Below the pieces are notes generated by a model that ran no database searches, was not told the origin of the DNA, and saw nothing but the letters and a program-made list of their open reading frames with translations. A stretch of 52,079 nucleotides of DNA from Anaerolinea thermophila (GTDB taxonomy: Bacteria; Chloroflexota; Anaerolineae; Anaerolineales; Villigracilaceae): contig DYKX01000002.1 of NCBI GenBank assembly GCA_020722375.1, forward strand, positions 1-52,079, read 5' to 3'. The translations under genes were made by a program, and so were the position numbers. Positions within the stretch are counted from its first letter, which is position 1. Each line of letters opens with the position of its first letter. Below, piece by piece: positions 1 through 8,286 of this stretch.

Positions 1-55
1 CTTCCCCCATTTGTGTTCTTCCAAATGGGGGAAGGACGGGATGGGGGTCAAGAAC
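1..55 (+). repeat. 55-bp palindromic repeat with G-rich tail, copy A
   Basis: CTTCCCCCATTTGTGTTCTTCCAAATGGGGGAAGGACGGGATGGGGGTCAAGAAC; identical to 230-284; internal stem CTTCCCCCATTTG/CAAATGGGGGAAG. Confidence 0.95.
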
Positions 56-130
56 TTCCTGTCTTCTTATAAAACAAATCCAACCCACTCAACAACTTCG
101 CAAACTTCCCCTCGAACGCGGACAGCAACC

Positions 131-174
131 CCCTCCCTGCCCTCCCCCATTTCAAAGAACGGAAATGGGGGAGG
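131..174 (-). repeat. Related palindromic repeat, inverted orientation, copy B
   Basis: CCCTCCCTGCCCTCCCCCATTTCAAAGAACGGAAATGGGGGAGG: same stem type with the C-rich (G-rich on minus strand) tail on the opposite side. Confidence 0.8.
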
Positions 175-229
175 AAAGCAACAGTATCTTGTTTGCGAAG
201 AATTGTTTTCATCCAAATCACTCATTCCC

Positions 230-284
230 CTTCCCCCATTTGTGTTCTTCCAAATGGGGGAAGGACGGGATGGGGGTCAAGAAC
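230..284 (+). repeat. 55-bp palindromic repeat with G-rich tail, copy C
   Basis: Exact copy of 1-55; contains the TGA stop codon (277-279, minus strand) of the R-M gene. Confidence 0.95.
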
Positions 285-3078
285 CCTCCACAATCCTGAC
301 CTCATCCACCGTCAACCCATACAACTCATAGACCTTCCTGTCAATCTCCTCATCCACAGACGCGATCTTCCTCTCCAGCGAGCGGACGTGATCCAAATCA
401 TCCTCCCGCCGCACGGACTGGCGCTCCTTTTGCAGGGACAGCATCTTCTCCACCGACTTGACAATCCCATCGTGCGCGGACTTCTCGGCCGCGTTTCCAA
501 AGTCAATGCGGCGGATGGGAAGTTGCCTGCCAGTTTCGGGGTTTATTTCAATTGCCATGCCAAGCATGTTTTGCAAATACCAAGTTGCTAACTTTGAATT
601 GAGAATGCCGAGCAAATAATGTAAATCGTATCGTTGAGAAAGTTTTGCTTCTTCTTCACTAATTTTTATATCTCTATGCTTCACATTAACAAGCATATCT
701 TTGCGAACTGCCAAATCAATTGTATGGTCTGTGTATAAATGGTTGTAGTCCAAAGTCGCTTTGACCTCAGTTGCGATTCTGGCAATCATTATTTTTTCGT
801 TCTCGAAAAGTTCTCTAAATTTTGGACGATGCACTTCATTTGGCTTGTAATCCAAGAATTTCGTACTTACGGGAGGCAAATATCGCCCAATCTCTTTTGC
901 TTCGATGTATGGTTTCAACCCCTTCTTGTTTTTCGTACTTATCAATCTTTCTTTTGACTCGCCAGTTTCTGAATTATGCAATACTGCGCCAGTAATCAAA
1001 TAACACACATCGCCAAATCGAACACTCTGAGCATCAATCTTTTCAACCAATTGCAAAATACTACTATCCAGATTCAGGCGGAAAGTATTGTTCGGTGTAT
1101 CCACAAAAACTTTCTGCGGAAGATGCTTCCCGATTTCAACAATTCCCTCATCGTAAGTATCCTGCCTGATGATTGAAACTTCATGCTGAGCACGCTTTTC
1201 TGGACTCGTCTCTTTTCGCAAAACAAGAATACACGTTGCAACGCTTGCGTCAGCGAATACCTTGTAATTGGTTAAATCTACAATCGTTTCGATTACACAA
1301 TTATCCAAAATAAACTTCCGTAGCATGAGAGCATAGTTTTGAGTAAATCCCGCGTACGGAATAATAAAGCCCAATCGTCCACCTTCTTTGAGCAATTTGA
1401 TTGCACGTTCAAGGAACAAAATGAAAATGTCAAATCTTCCATAGGCTGTTTCAAACGCGCCCGACATATAGTAATCGCGTTCTTCGCGCGGCATATTTTC
1501 AGCGCGCACATACGGCGGGTTTCCAATGATGACATCGAACCCCCACCCGGCCTCCCCCAAATCCGACTGGGGTTCGTCGGATTTGGGGGAGGTGCCGAAG
1601 GCGGAGGGGGTAAAAGTTTCAGGCCGCAAACTATCGCCATGCTGAATATTTTCCAGCATCGGCAGTTTCTCGCGGCTGTGCAAGGCGCGCAACAACAAAT
1701 TCAAGCGCGCCACATCCACGGCCTGCTGATCTTTGTCCACACCGAAGATGCAGTTCTGCAAAACTTCCAGTTGTCGGGCGCGGTCGAACACTGATAACTG
1801 ATTACTGCTCACTGATGACTGATTTCTCGAATTCATCACATACTTGTCAATCACATCGAAGGCTTCGATCAAAAACGACCCCGACCCGCAAGCCATATCC
1901 AGCACGCGCGGCGGGTGCGGATGATAGCCATGTTCATCCAGATAGCGCCCGACGGTCTGTTGAACAATGTATTTGGTCACAAAACTCGGCGTGTAATAAA
2001 TCCCCTGCGACTTGCGCTTTTTGCGGCGCGCCTCCACCGTCAGGCCTTCTTCGGGATTCAATCTGTCCCGTTTGGCGGTCTTTGTCTCTTGCGGCTGGTC
2101 GGTCACCACCGCGCCGAGATACTGCTCGTACACCGTCCCCAACACATCTGCGTCCATCGCATTGAAGTTATAGCGGATGAAGTTGCGCTCGTACAAACCA
2201 GTGATGACTTCCTCGATCACGCTCGGCGTCACGTAAAACCCTTCCGACGAATGTGGCGCGAACAATTCCGAGTTATACACGCCGTCCATTTCGCGGAACA
2301 GCGCCGCAAGCCCCTTCGACAAATCCTTGATCTGCCCTTTATCCTTCATCTCGCGGATCAACGCCAGCAGGCGCGGCGACTCAACGTCGCGGTCTTCCGC
2401 CGTGCGGATGAAGATCAAACGGTTCAGCATCCGCAGGACGGCGTTATCCGCCTCCGCCGTCGAGATCGAATTGAATCCCGTCAAATCTTTGGACAGTTTC
2501 CCGCGCCACGTCTTCAAATCGTCGAACAGAATCTGGCTGACGGGCTGGCGCTTGTCCTTCTTCCCGACCTTCTCCGCCTCCGCATCCAACCGACGTTGAG
2601 CGGTCTCTGCACGAGAGAGCCACCACAAGCGATTGAAGTCGCCCAGATACGTATCCACGTTGAACTCGATGAACTGCGCGCGGAACGGATTCTCTTCCTT
2701 CCATTCGGCGTTGAACACCCTCAGGCCCTCGAAGTCCGAGAGCAAAGCCCATGTCACCGATTTTGTCCACGAATAATCAATCGCCTGCTTCACCCAACGG
2801 GGATCGTTCAAATCTTCGGAGGCGCGCTTGGTTTCAAGGAAATAGCGCGGCACATTCCCGATGCGGAACGAAAAATCCACCCAGCCGCGCGACACCTTCT
2901 CTTCGGGGCTGACTTCGTTGTGGTTCTCGATGTCCCAACCCAGCGCGCGGAACATCGGCAGAATAAAGCCCAGCCGCGTCGCGTCCTCGTTCATGCCCTT
3001 GCGTTGAGCGCCCGACATCGCCTTGAACTTCTTCACGAGCCTGTCAATTTCGGTATAAGCAGTTTCTTGATCCGTCAT
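277..3078 (-). CDS. Type IIG restriction-modification enzyme (Eco57I-like N6-adenine DNA methylase/endonuclease)
   Basis: N-terminal PD-ExK-like VDFSF...FLETK, motif I VLDMACGSGSFLIEA, motif IV NPPYV; 933 aa. Confidence 0.88.
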   Translation of the reverse strand: MTDQETAYTEIDRLVKKFKAMSGAQRKGMNEDATRLGFILPMFRALGWDIENHNEVSPEEKVSRGWVDFSFRIGNVPRYFLETKRASEDLNDPRWVKQAIDYSWTKSVTWALLSDFEGLRVFNAEWKEENPFRAQFIEFNVDTYLGDFNRLWWLSRAETAQRRLDAEAEKVGKKDKRQPVSQILFDDLKTWRGKLSKDLTGFNSISTAEADNAVLRMLNRLIFIRTAEDRDVESPRLLALIREMKDKGQIKDLSKGLAALFREMDGVYNSELFAPHSSEGFYVTPSVIEEVITGLYERNFIRYNFNAMDADVLGTVYEQYLGAVVTDQPQETKTAKRDRLNPEEGLTVEARRKKRKSQGIYYTPSFVTKYIVQQTVGRYLDEHGYHPHPPRVLDMACGSGSFLIEAFDVIDKYVMNSRNQSSVSSNQLSVFDRARQLEVLQNCIFGVDKDQQAVDVARLNLLLRALHSREKLPMLENIQHGDSLRPETFTPSAFGTSPKSDEPQSDLGEAGWGFDVIIGNPPYVRAENMPREERDYYMSGAFETAYGRFDIFILFLERAIKLLKEGGRLGFIIPYAGFTQNYALMLRKFILDNCVIETIVDLTNYKVFADASVATCILVLRKETSPEKRAQHEVSIIRQDTYDEGIVEIGKHLPQKVFVDTPNNTFRLNLDSSILQLVEKIDAQSVRFGDVCYLITGAVLHNSETGESKERLISTKNKKGLKPYIEAKEIGRYLPPVSTKFLDYKPNEVHRPKFRELFENEKIMIARIATEVKATLDYNHLYTDHTIDLAVRKDMLVNVKHRDIKISEEEAKLSQRYDLHYLLGILNSKLATWYLQNMLGMAIEINPETGRQLPIRRIDFGNAAEKSAHDGIVKSVEKMLSLQKERQSVRREDDLDHVRSLERKIASVDEEIDRKVYELYGLTVDEVRIVEGS
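1541..1594 (-). repeat. In-frame palindromic repeat inside the R-M gene
   Basis: CCTCCCCCAAATCCGAC-TGGGGTTC-GTCGGATTTGGGGGAGG perfect 17-bp arms, with GGCCGGGTGGGGG-type tail on minus strand; same architecture as the repeats at 1-284. Confidence 0.85.
1790..1824 (-). repeat. Degenerate heptamer tandem repeat (ACTGATN)x5 inside the R-M gene
   Basis: ACTGATA ACTGATT ACTGCTC ACTGATG ACTGATT; encodes the QSSVSSNQLSV stretch on minus strand. Confidence 0.85.
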
Positions 3079-3173
3079 GGCCGACTTTTCCCTTGCTCCG
3101 ACTATCGAATAACGAATATCGTTTCGCCAAGCATACAGCCAAACCCACGATTAGACAAGAGATTTTCTGCCCT

Positions 3174-3210
3174 CCAAGTGACAGTCACCTGCCAGGCGAC
3201 TGTCACTTGG
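3174..3210. repeat. REP-like palindrome R1
   Basis: CCAAGTGACAGTCACCTG-C-CAGGCGACTGTCACTTGG, 18-bp arms, one mismatch; overlaps the transposase stop codon. Confidence 0.9.
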
Positions 3211-3814
3211 TTGGAATCTGCTTCTCCATTTCCTCCAAATACTTCTTTACATCGTCGGGCAATTGGCGGGACTTCAAATATTCGTGAACGAACAACTGGT
3301 AGTCTTTTGGGGTGGCGAAGTAGCGTTCGATGAATTCGCGGTCCACCAGTTTGCCGTCTCGTTTGCCAATCCATTCAAGGTAATGGGAATACGGCCAATC
3401 GGCGGGGTCGGCGATCAAGCCATCTTTCACGGGATTTGCATGAATGTAACGGCAAAGATGGAGCAGATGAGAGAGGGATTTAATGGGCTTTGCGCGGAAA
3501 CGCCCCTCAAAAAGTGTCCCGCTTTGGCCGTATCGTTTATTGTAGGCTTTTGTATAACTGTTGAAAACGGATTGCGGCACAATTCCCGCAGGTACGTCCC
3601 CGTCCTGGCGGCAAAGAAAATGATAATGATTGGGTTCCAGGCAATAAGCGATCATGGTGATATCGTTTGCCTGACTGTACTCCTTGATTTTTCGTATCAC
3701 CATCAGATAGTTTGTTGGTTCGCGGAAAATCGTTAATCGCCGCGCGCCACGGTTGTAAATGTGGTAATACAATCCCGCTTGCCAGACCAGTGTGTCCTTC
3801 CGCGCTTGTGGCAT
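3203..3814 (-). CDS. REP-associated / IS200-like Y1 tyrosine transposase (RAYT-like)
   Basis: GLYYHIYNRGARR...MIAYCLEPNHYHFLCRQ...VFNSYTKAYNKRYGQSGTLFEGRFRAKPI...YIHANPV...DWPYSH; start chosen at MPQARKD because the upstream ORF extension is translated repeat. Confidence 0.9.
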   Translation of the reverse strand: MPQARKDTLVWQAGLYYHIYNRGARRLTIFREPTNYLMVIRKIKEYSQANDITMIAYCLEPNHYHFLCRQDGDVPAGIVPQSVFNSYTKAYNKRYGQSGTLFEGRFRAKPIKSLSHLLHLCRYIHANPVKDGLIADPADWPYSHYLEWIGKRDGKLVDREFIERYFATPKDYQLFVHEYLKSRQLPDDVKKYLEEMEKQIPTK

Positions 3815-3828
3815 GTTGTCCTCCTGTG

Positions 3829-3872
3829 GCGCAAAGTGACAGTCACTTTCGGAAGTGACTGTCACTTTGCGC
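3829..3872. repeat. REP-like palindrome R2
   Basis: GCGCAAAGTGACAGTCACTTTC/GGAAGTGACTGTCACTTTGCGC, 22-bp arms, one mismatch. Confidence 0.92.
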
Positions 3873-3933
3873 TTTCGAAATCCTTCGGCGTGAGCAGCAT
3901 GTATCTTTTCCCTTTGCCTGATTTTACACGAAT

Positions 3934-3966
3934 AAGTGACTGTCATCTGCAAGATGACAGTCACTT
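3934..3966. repeat. REP-like palindrome R3
   Basis: AAGTGACTGTCATCTG-C-AAGATGACAGTCACTT; contains the stop codon of the Mut7-C gene. Confidence 0.9.
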
Positions 3967-4662
3967 CGCCACCTCCTCAATCACCTTCTGCATCCTCTCA
4001 TAATGCGACCCCTTCCAATACACCTGTCCACAGGCGGGACAGAGGTGGAATTCATCGAAGTATTTCTTCGTCAGCGGTTCGAGGCGGTCGAGGATCGCGG
4101 ACTTGTCCACTGGCTCCAACGGATGGTTGCAGCGCAGGCAGCGATGAAAGGGGTGAAACTTATCCGCCAAATTAAAGCGCTGGATGACCTCCGTCAGTTG
4201 TTCGAGCGGTTCGAGCGAGCGCAGGCAATAGCCGTGCTGGACCACTTTTCGCATCAGCAGGCGGCGGTCGCGGGTCAGGAGGATGCGTCCCTCCCGCTGT
4301 AATATTTCCGCCATCTGCGTATCTTCGTAGTCGTTTTGGTACAGGCAATCGAATCCCAACATACGCAGGTGCGCGGTCAGGCGTCCGAGGTGACAATCGA
4401 GCAGAAAGCGCGGCTCGACCGTACAGCCGTCTTCGATGGGATGGATTTCGACACGATCCCCGTCCTGCGCGATTCTCCCCAACGTCTCATCACCGCCATT
4501 GACTTGAATCCGCCCGATCTCGGGATGCGGCACTCCGAGCGATTCCGCCAGGTGCTTGATGGATTGCCGTCCCCGAAAATGGACGACGATCTCACGGTCT
4601 CTTTGATGCCGTTGCAGAAAATCGTTCAAACGGCCGCGAAATACAAAATGCGCCGCGCTCAT
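3961..4662 (-). CDS. Mut7-C RNase domain protein with N-terminal ubiquitin-like Mut7-C domain
   Basis: LLDCHLGRLTAHLRMLGFDCLYQNDYED...REGRILLTRDRRLL and CLRCNHPLEP...CPACGQVYWKGSHYERM. Confidence 0.85.
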   Translation of the reverse strand: MSAAHFVFRGRLNDFLQRHQRDREIVVHFRGRQSIKHLAESLGVPHPEIGRIQVNGGDETLGRIAQDGDRVEIHPIEDGCTVEPRFLLDCHLGRLTAHLRMLGFDCLYQNDYEDTQMAEILQREGRILLTRDRRLLMRKVVQHGYCLRSLEPLEQLTEVIQRFNLADKFHPFHRCLRCNHPLEPVDKSAILDRLEPLTKKYFDEFHLCPACGQVYWKGSHYERMQKVIEEVAK

Positions 4663-4741
4663 GGCGACATTATATTCCTTCAAACGAACCAATTTCAATC
4701 CCAGGGGGTTTCTTCTTTTAGTTCACCTCGGAGGCAAAATC

Positions 4742-5971
4742 ATGCAACAAAACGGCTTCAAAGTCTACGGTTATCGCTGGGTCGTTCTGCTGGCCTTCAT
4801 GGCCATCATTGCTCTCAACCAACTCTTGTGGATTACCTTCGCGGCCATCACCACCGATGCCATGCACTTCTACGGAGTATCCGACCTCAGCATTGGCCTG
4901 CTCTCTCTGATTTTTATGGTGGTCTACATTTTTGTATCATTCCCTGCTTCATGGATCATCGACACCTACGGGATGCGCGTCGGGGTCGGGATCGGGGCGA
5001 TTCTCACTGGGACCTTTGGGCTGGTCCGCGGTTTAATGGCCGACAACTACACCTGGGTCTTGGTCGCGCAGATCGGCATTGCAGTTGGACAACCGTTCAT
5101 CCTCAATGCCATCACAACGAATGCCGCGCGCTGGTTCCCTGCCAATGAACGCGCCACCGCCAGCGGACTTGGCTCGCTCGCGATTTACGTTGGCATTCTC
5201 GTTGGACTGGCGCTCACGCCCTACCTGGCGCTTCGCTCGGGCATCCCAGGGATGTTGACCATCTACGGCGCCGCCTCCGTGATAGCCATGCTGGCCTTCT
5301 TCCTGTTCAGCCGCGAGCGGCCACCCTCGCCTCCCTGTCCGCCCGAACAGGAAGCCCGTTCATTGGCGCTCGAGGGTTTAAACAAAATGATCCGCCAGCG
5401 GGATTTCATCTTCCTGATGGTCATCTTCTTTGTGGGGCTGGGCGCCTTCAACGCGGTCACCACGTGGATCGAGCAGATCCTCTCGCCGCGGCATTTCACC
5501 GCCACACAGGCAGGCGACGCTGGCGGGATGATGATCTTTGGCGGGATTCTCGGCGCGGTGATCATCCCCCCGCTTTCGGACAAGTCCCACAAACGCGTTC
5601 CATTCCTCCTCCTGGCCGTACTTGGCGCGGTGATTGGGCTGGCAGGCATCACTTATGCGACCAATTACGCACTCCTGCTCGCCTTCTCGTTCATCTTTGG
5701 ATTTTTCCTGTTGAGCGCGGGCCCAGTCGGGTTCCAATTTGGCGCGGAGATGACATACCCCGCGCCAGAGGGAACCTCCAACGGTCTGCTCCTGTTGATG
5801 GGACAAATCTCGGGGATTGCTTTCATCCTCGCCCTGGACGCGTTGAAATCACCTGAGACGGGTTCGATGAGTGCGCCTCTGCTTGCCCTGATCGGTTTGC
5901 TGGCGGTTTGTCTGATTTTTGGTTTCCAACTTAAGGAAGCCAAATTGGGCGGATCAAGTAAAAATGCCTAA
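4742..5971 (+). CDS. MFS transporter
   Basis: 12-TM-like hydrophobic pattern; MQQNGFKVYGYRWVVLLAFMAIIALNQLLW...; SD-like ggag upstream of ATG 4742. Confidence 0.85.
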   Translation: MQQNGFKVYGYRWVVLLAFMAIIALNQLLWITFAAITTDAMHFYGVSDLSIGLLSLIFMVVYIFVSFPASWIIDTYGMRVGVGIGAILTGTFGLVRGLMADNYTWVLVAQIGIAVGQPFILNAITTNAARWFPANERATASGLGSLAIYVGILVGLALTPYLALRSGIPGMLTIYGAASVIAMLAFFLFSRERPPSPPCPPEQEARSLALEGLNKMIRQRDFIFLMVIFFVGLGAFNAVTTWIEQILSPRHFTATQAGDAGGMMIFGGILGAVIIPPLSDKSHKRVPFLLLAVLGAVIGLAGITYATNYALLLAFSFIFGFFLLSAGPVGFQFGAEMTYPAPEGTSNGLLLLMGQISGIAFILALDALKSPETGSMSAPLLALIGLLAVCLIFGFQLKEAKLGGSSKNA

Positions 5972-6230
5972 ACCCGTCACAACCGCCGAAAAGATTCTTC
6001 GCGCCCGTGCTCTGATCCAAAAAGCGCACGAAGTACCCGTTCCCGCTGAATTGGGCAGGAACGATCTATCCTACATCGCTCAAGTCCGCGACTTATTGCG
6101 TCAGGCGCGCGACCTGGTCAAATTCATTCCACAGACGGTGGGAGTATCCGCAGAGATGAAGGAAGAGGTAAAGAAAATCTACGAGGAGATCGAAGAGGCA
6201 AATCGGACAATTCTCGGCAGGCCCGCCTAA
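5964..6230 (+). CDS. Hypothetical small helical protein
   Basis: Overlaps MFS stop (translationally coupled); MPKPVTTAEKILRARALIQKAHE... Confidence 0.65.
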   Translation: MPKPVTTAEKILRARALIQKAHEVPVPAELGRNDLSYIAQVRDLLRQARDLVKFIPQTVGVSAEMKEEVKKIYEEIEEANRTILGRPA

Positions 6231-6283
6231 TATGGGCATCACACAAAAAAAACGGATTGAAACTGCTTTGATTTCAAGTCAAA

Positions 6284-6312
6284 AGGGCCTTGAGAAAAAC
6301 TCAAGGCCCTGG
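6284..6312 (-). terminator. Intrinsic terminator for the tRNA
   Basis: AGGGCCTTGAG-TTTTT-CTCAAGGCCCTTTT on minus strand directly downstream of tRNA-Gln. Confidence 0.75.
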
Positions 6313-6313
6313 G

Positions 6314-6387
6314 TGGCTGAGGAGCCTGGATTCGAACCAAGATACCTACATCCAGAGTGTAGTGTCCTGCCGTTGGACGACTCCTCA
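6314..6387 (-). tRNA. tRNA-Gln(CTG), CCA encoded
   Basis: Minus: TGAGGAG TC GTCCAACGGCAGGAC A CTACACTCTGGATGTAG GTAT CTTGGTTCGAATCCAGG CTCCTCA G CCA; cloverleaf folds by eye. Confidence 0.92.
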
Positions 6388-6497
6388 ATATGCTTTCAGG
6401 ATGCCAGGCATCCCGTCCAGCGGGCGGTATTTTAGCACGCGCGTCCGTTTCAGGCAAGGTGTATAATTACCAAATTAAATAACCTCAAGGAACCAGA

Positions 6498-8210
6498 ATG
6501 ACCGAAGAGACCGTAAGCCGCATCCCTGCCTTCATCCGCGAAGCGGTTGCCGAAGACTTGAAAAATGGACGCTTCAACTACGTCCGCACGCGCCTGCCGC
6601 CCGAACCGAACGGCTACCTGCACATCGGACACGTCAAGGCATTTTTGATTGATTATTTCACGGCACAAGAATTCGGCGGCGAGCTGTACCTGCGCTTCGA
6701 TGACACCAACCCCTCGAAGGAAGAGACCGAATTTGTGGAAGCCATCGAGGACGACGCCGCCTGGCTGGGGATCAAATGGGCTAAAGTGACCTTTGCCTCG
6801 GACTACTTCGATCTTCTCTACGATTGGGCCGTGCGCCTCGTCAAGATGGGACTCGCCTACGTGGACGACCAGACCCAGGAGGAGATGAGCGAGCGACGCG
6901 GCACCCTGCCCAAAGGTACGAAATGGAGCGAGACCGAGTCCGCCATCAAGCCAGGGATCGATTCACCGTATCGCAATCGGTCAGTGGAAGAAAATCTCGA
7001 CCTGTTGGAGCGCATGAAGAACGGCGAGTTCGCAGAAGGAAGCCGCGTCCTGCGCGCCAAAATTGACATGTCGCATCCCAACCTGCTCATGCGCGACCCC
7101 GTTATGTACCGCATCATGAACGTGCGCCATCATCGCACAGGCGACAAATGGCACATTTACCCAATGTACGATTGGTCGCATGGACAGAACGACTCGATGG
7201 AAGGTATCACCCATTCGCTTTGCTCCAACGAGTATATGATTCACCGTCCGCTTTACGAGTGGTTCCTGCAAAAACTGGAGGCCTTTCCAAGCCGACAGAT
7301 CGAGTTTACGCGTCTCAACCTGACCTATGCCATGATGAGCAAGCGCAAAATGCGGAAACTCGTCGAGACGGGAGTGGTGCGCGGTTGGGATGATCCGCGC
7401 CTCACCACGCTTCGAGGCCTCCGCCGCCGCGGCGTCACGCCTGAAGCGATCATCAACTTTGTCACCAGCACGGGCGAGACAAAAAACGACAGTTACGTGG
7501 AGATGGCGCAGCTCGAGGCCATCATCCGCGATGACCTGAACAAACGCGCCCAGCGGCGGATGGCTGTCCTGCGTCCGTTGAAACTCGTCATTGATAACTA
7601 CCCCGACGGCCAGGTCGAGGAGATGGATGCGGTCAACAATCCCGAAGACCCGTCTGCGGGGACGCGCAAAATCCCGTTCTCGAAAGTCCTCTATATCGAG
7701 CAGGATGATTTCCGCGAAACGCCGCCGCCCAGGTATTTCCGTCTTTTCCCAGGAAACGAAGTCCGCTTGCGTTACGCGTATCTCGTCAAATGCACGAGCG
7801 TCGTCAAGGACGATGCGGGGAATGTGACCGAAGTCCATTGCACATACGATCCTGCCACGCGCGGCGGCGACGCGCCCGATGGACGAAAGGTCAAAGGCAC
7901 GATTCACTGGGTCTCGGCCGCGCATGCCCTGCCTGCGGAAGTCCGCATGTACTCGCAACTGTTTACGGTCGAGCGTCCCGATGACGGCGACCTGGACAGC
8001 ATCATCAATCCCAACTCGCTCGAAGTGCTCAGCAGTTACGTCGAGCCGTCACTCAAAAAGATGCGCGTTGGCGCGTCGATCCAATTCGAGCGGACAGGCT
8101 ACTTCACGCCCGATCCCGATTCCACGCCCGAGAAACCCGTCTTCAATTTGACAGTAACACTGAAAGACACATGGTCGAAGTTGGAGAAAAAAGGGAATCC
8201 GTCGTCTTGA
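6498..8210 (+). CDS. glnS: Glutaminyl-tRNA synthetase
   Basis: [30 protein letters not shown] motifs; 570 aa. Confidence 0.95.
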   Translation: MTEETVSRIPAFIREAVAEDLKNGRFNYVRTRLPPEPNGYLHIGHVKAFLIDYFTAQEFGGELYLRFDDTNPSKEETEFVEAIEDDAAWLGIKWAKVTFASDYFDLLYDWAVRLVKMGLAYVDDQTQEEMSERRGTLPKGTKWSETESAIKPGIDSPYRNRSVEENLDLLERMKNGEFAEGSRVLRAKIDMSHPNLLMRDPVMYRIMNVRHHRTGDKWHIYPMYDWSHGQNDSMEGITHSLCSNEYMIHRPLYEWFLQKLEAFPSRQIEFTRLNLTYAMMSKRKMRKLVETGVVRGWDDPRLTTLRGLRRRGVTPEAIINFVTSTGETKNDSYVEMAQLEAIIRDDLNKRAQRRMAVLRPLKLVIDNYPDGQVEEMDAVNNPEDPSAGTRKIPFSKVLYIEQDDFRETPPPRYFRLFPGNEVRLRYAYLVKCTSVVKDDAGNVTEVHCTYDPATRGGDAPDGRKVKGTIHWVSAAHALPAEVRMYSQLFTVERPDDGDLDSIINPNSLEVLSSYVEPSLKKMRVGASIQFERTGYFTPDPDSTPEKPVFNLTVTLKDTWSKLEKKGNPSS

Positions 8211-8229
8211 TCGCCGAACAATTTGGAGC

Positions 8230-8266
8230 GAAACGCCTCGCGGAAACGCGGGGCGTTTATTTTTTC
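8230..8266 (+). terminator. glnS intrinsic terminator
   Basis: AAACGCCTCGCGGAAACGCGGGGCGTTTATTTTTT. Confidence 0.75.
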
Positions 8267-8286
8267 AATTGCGGTATGATTACAGC

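Noticed and set aside
1-284. CRISPR array
   Set aside because: Only two exact repeats with one inverted copy, strong internal hairpins and no regular spacers or cas genes in the window.
1915-3333. 472-aa plus-strand ORF opposite the R-M gene
   Set aside because: Antisense of a well-supported methylase; low-plausibility composition.
277-3966. Defence island including the RAYT as a combined R-M/transposase system
   Set aside because: Only one R-M gene and one REP transposase are adjacent; Mut7-C and MFS neighbours are ordinary, so functional coupling is not supported.
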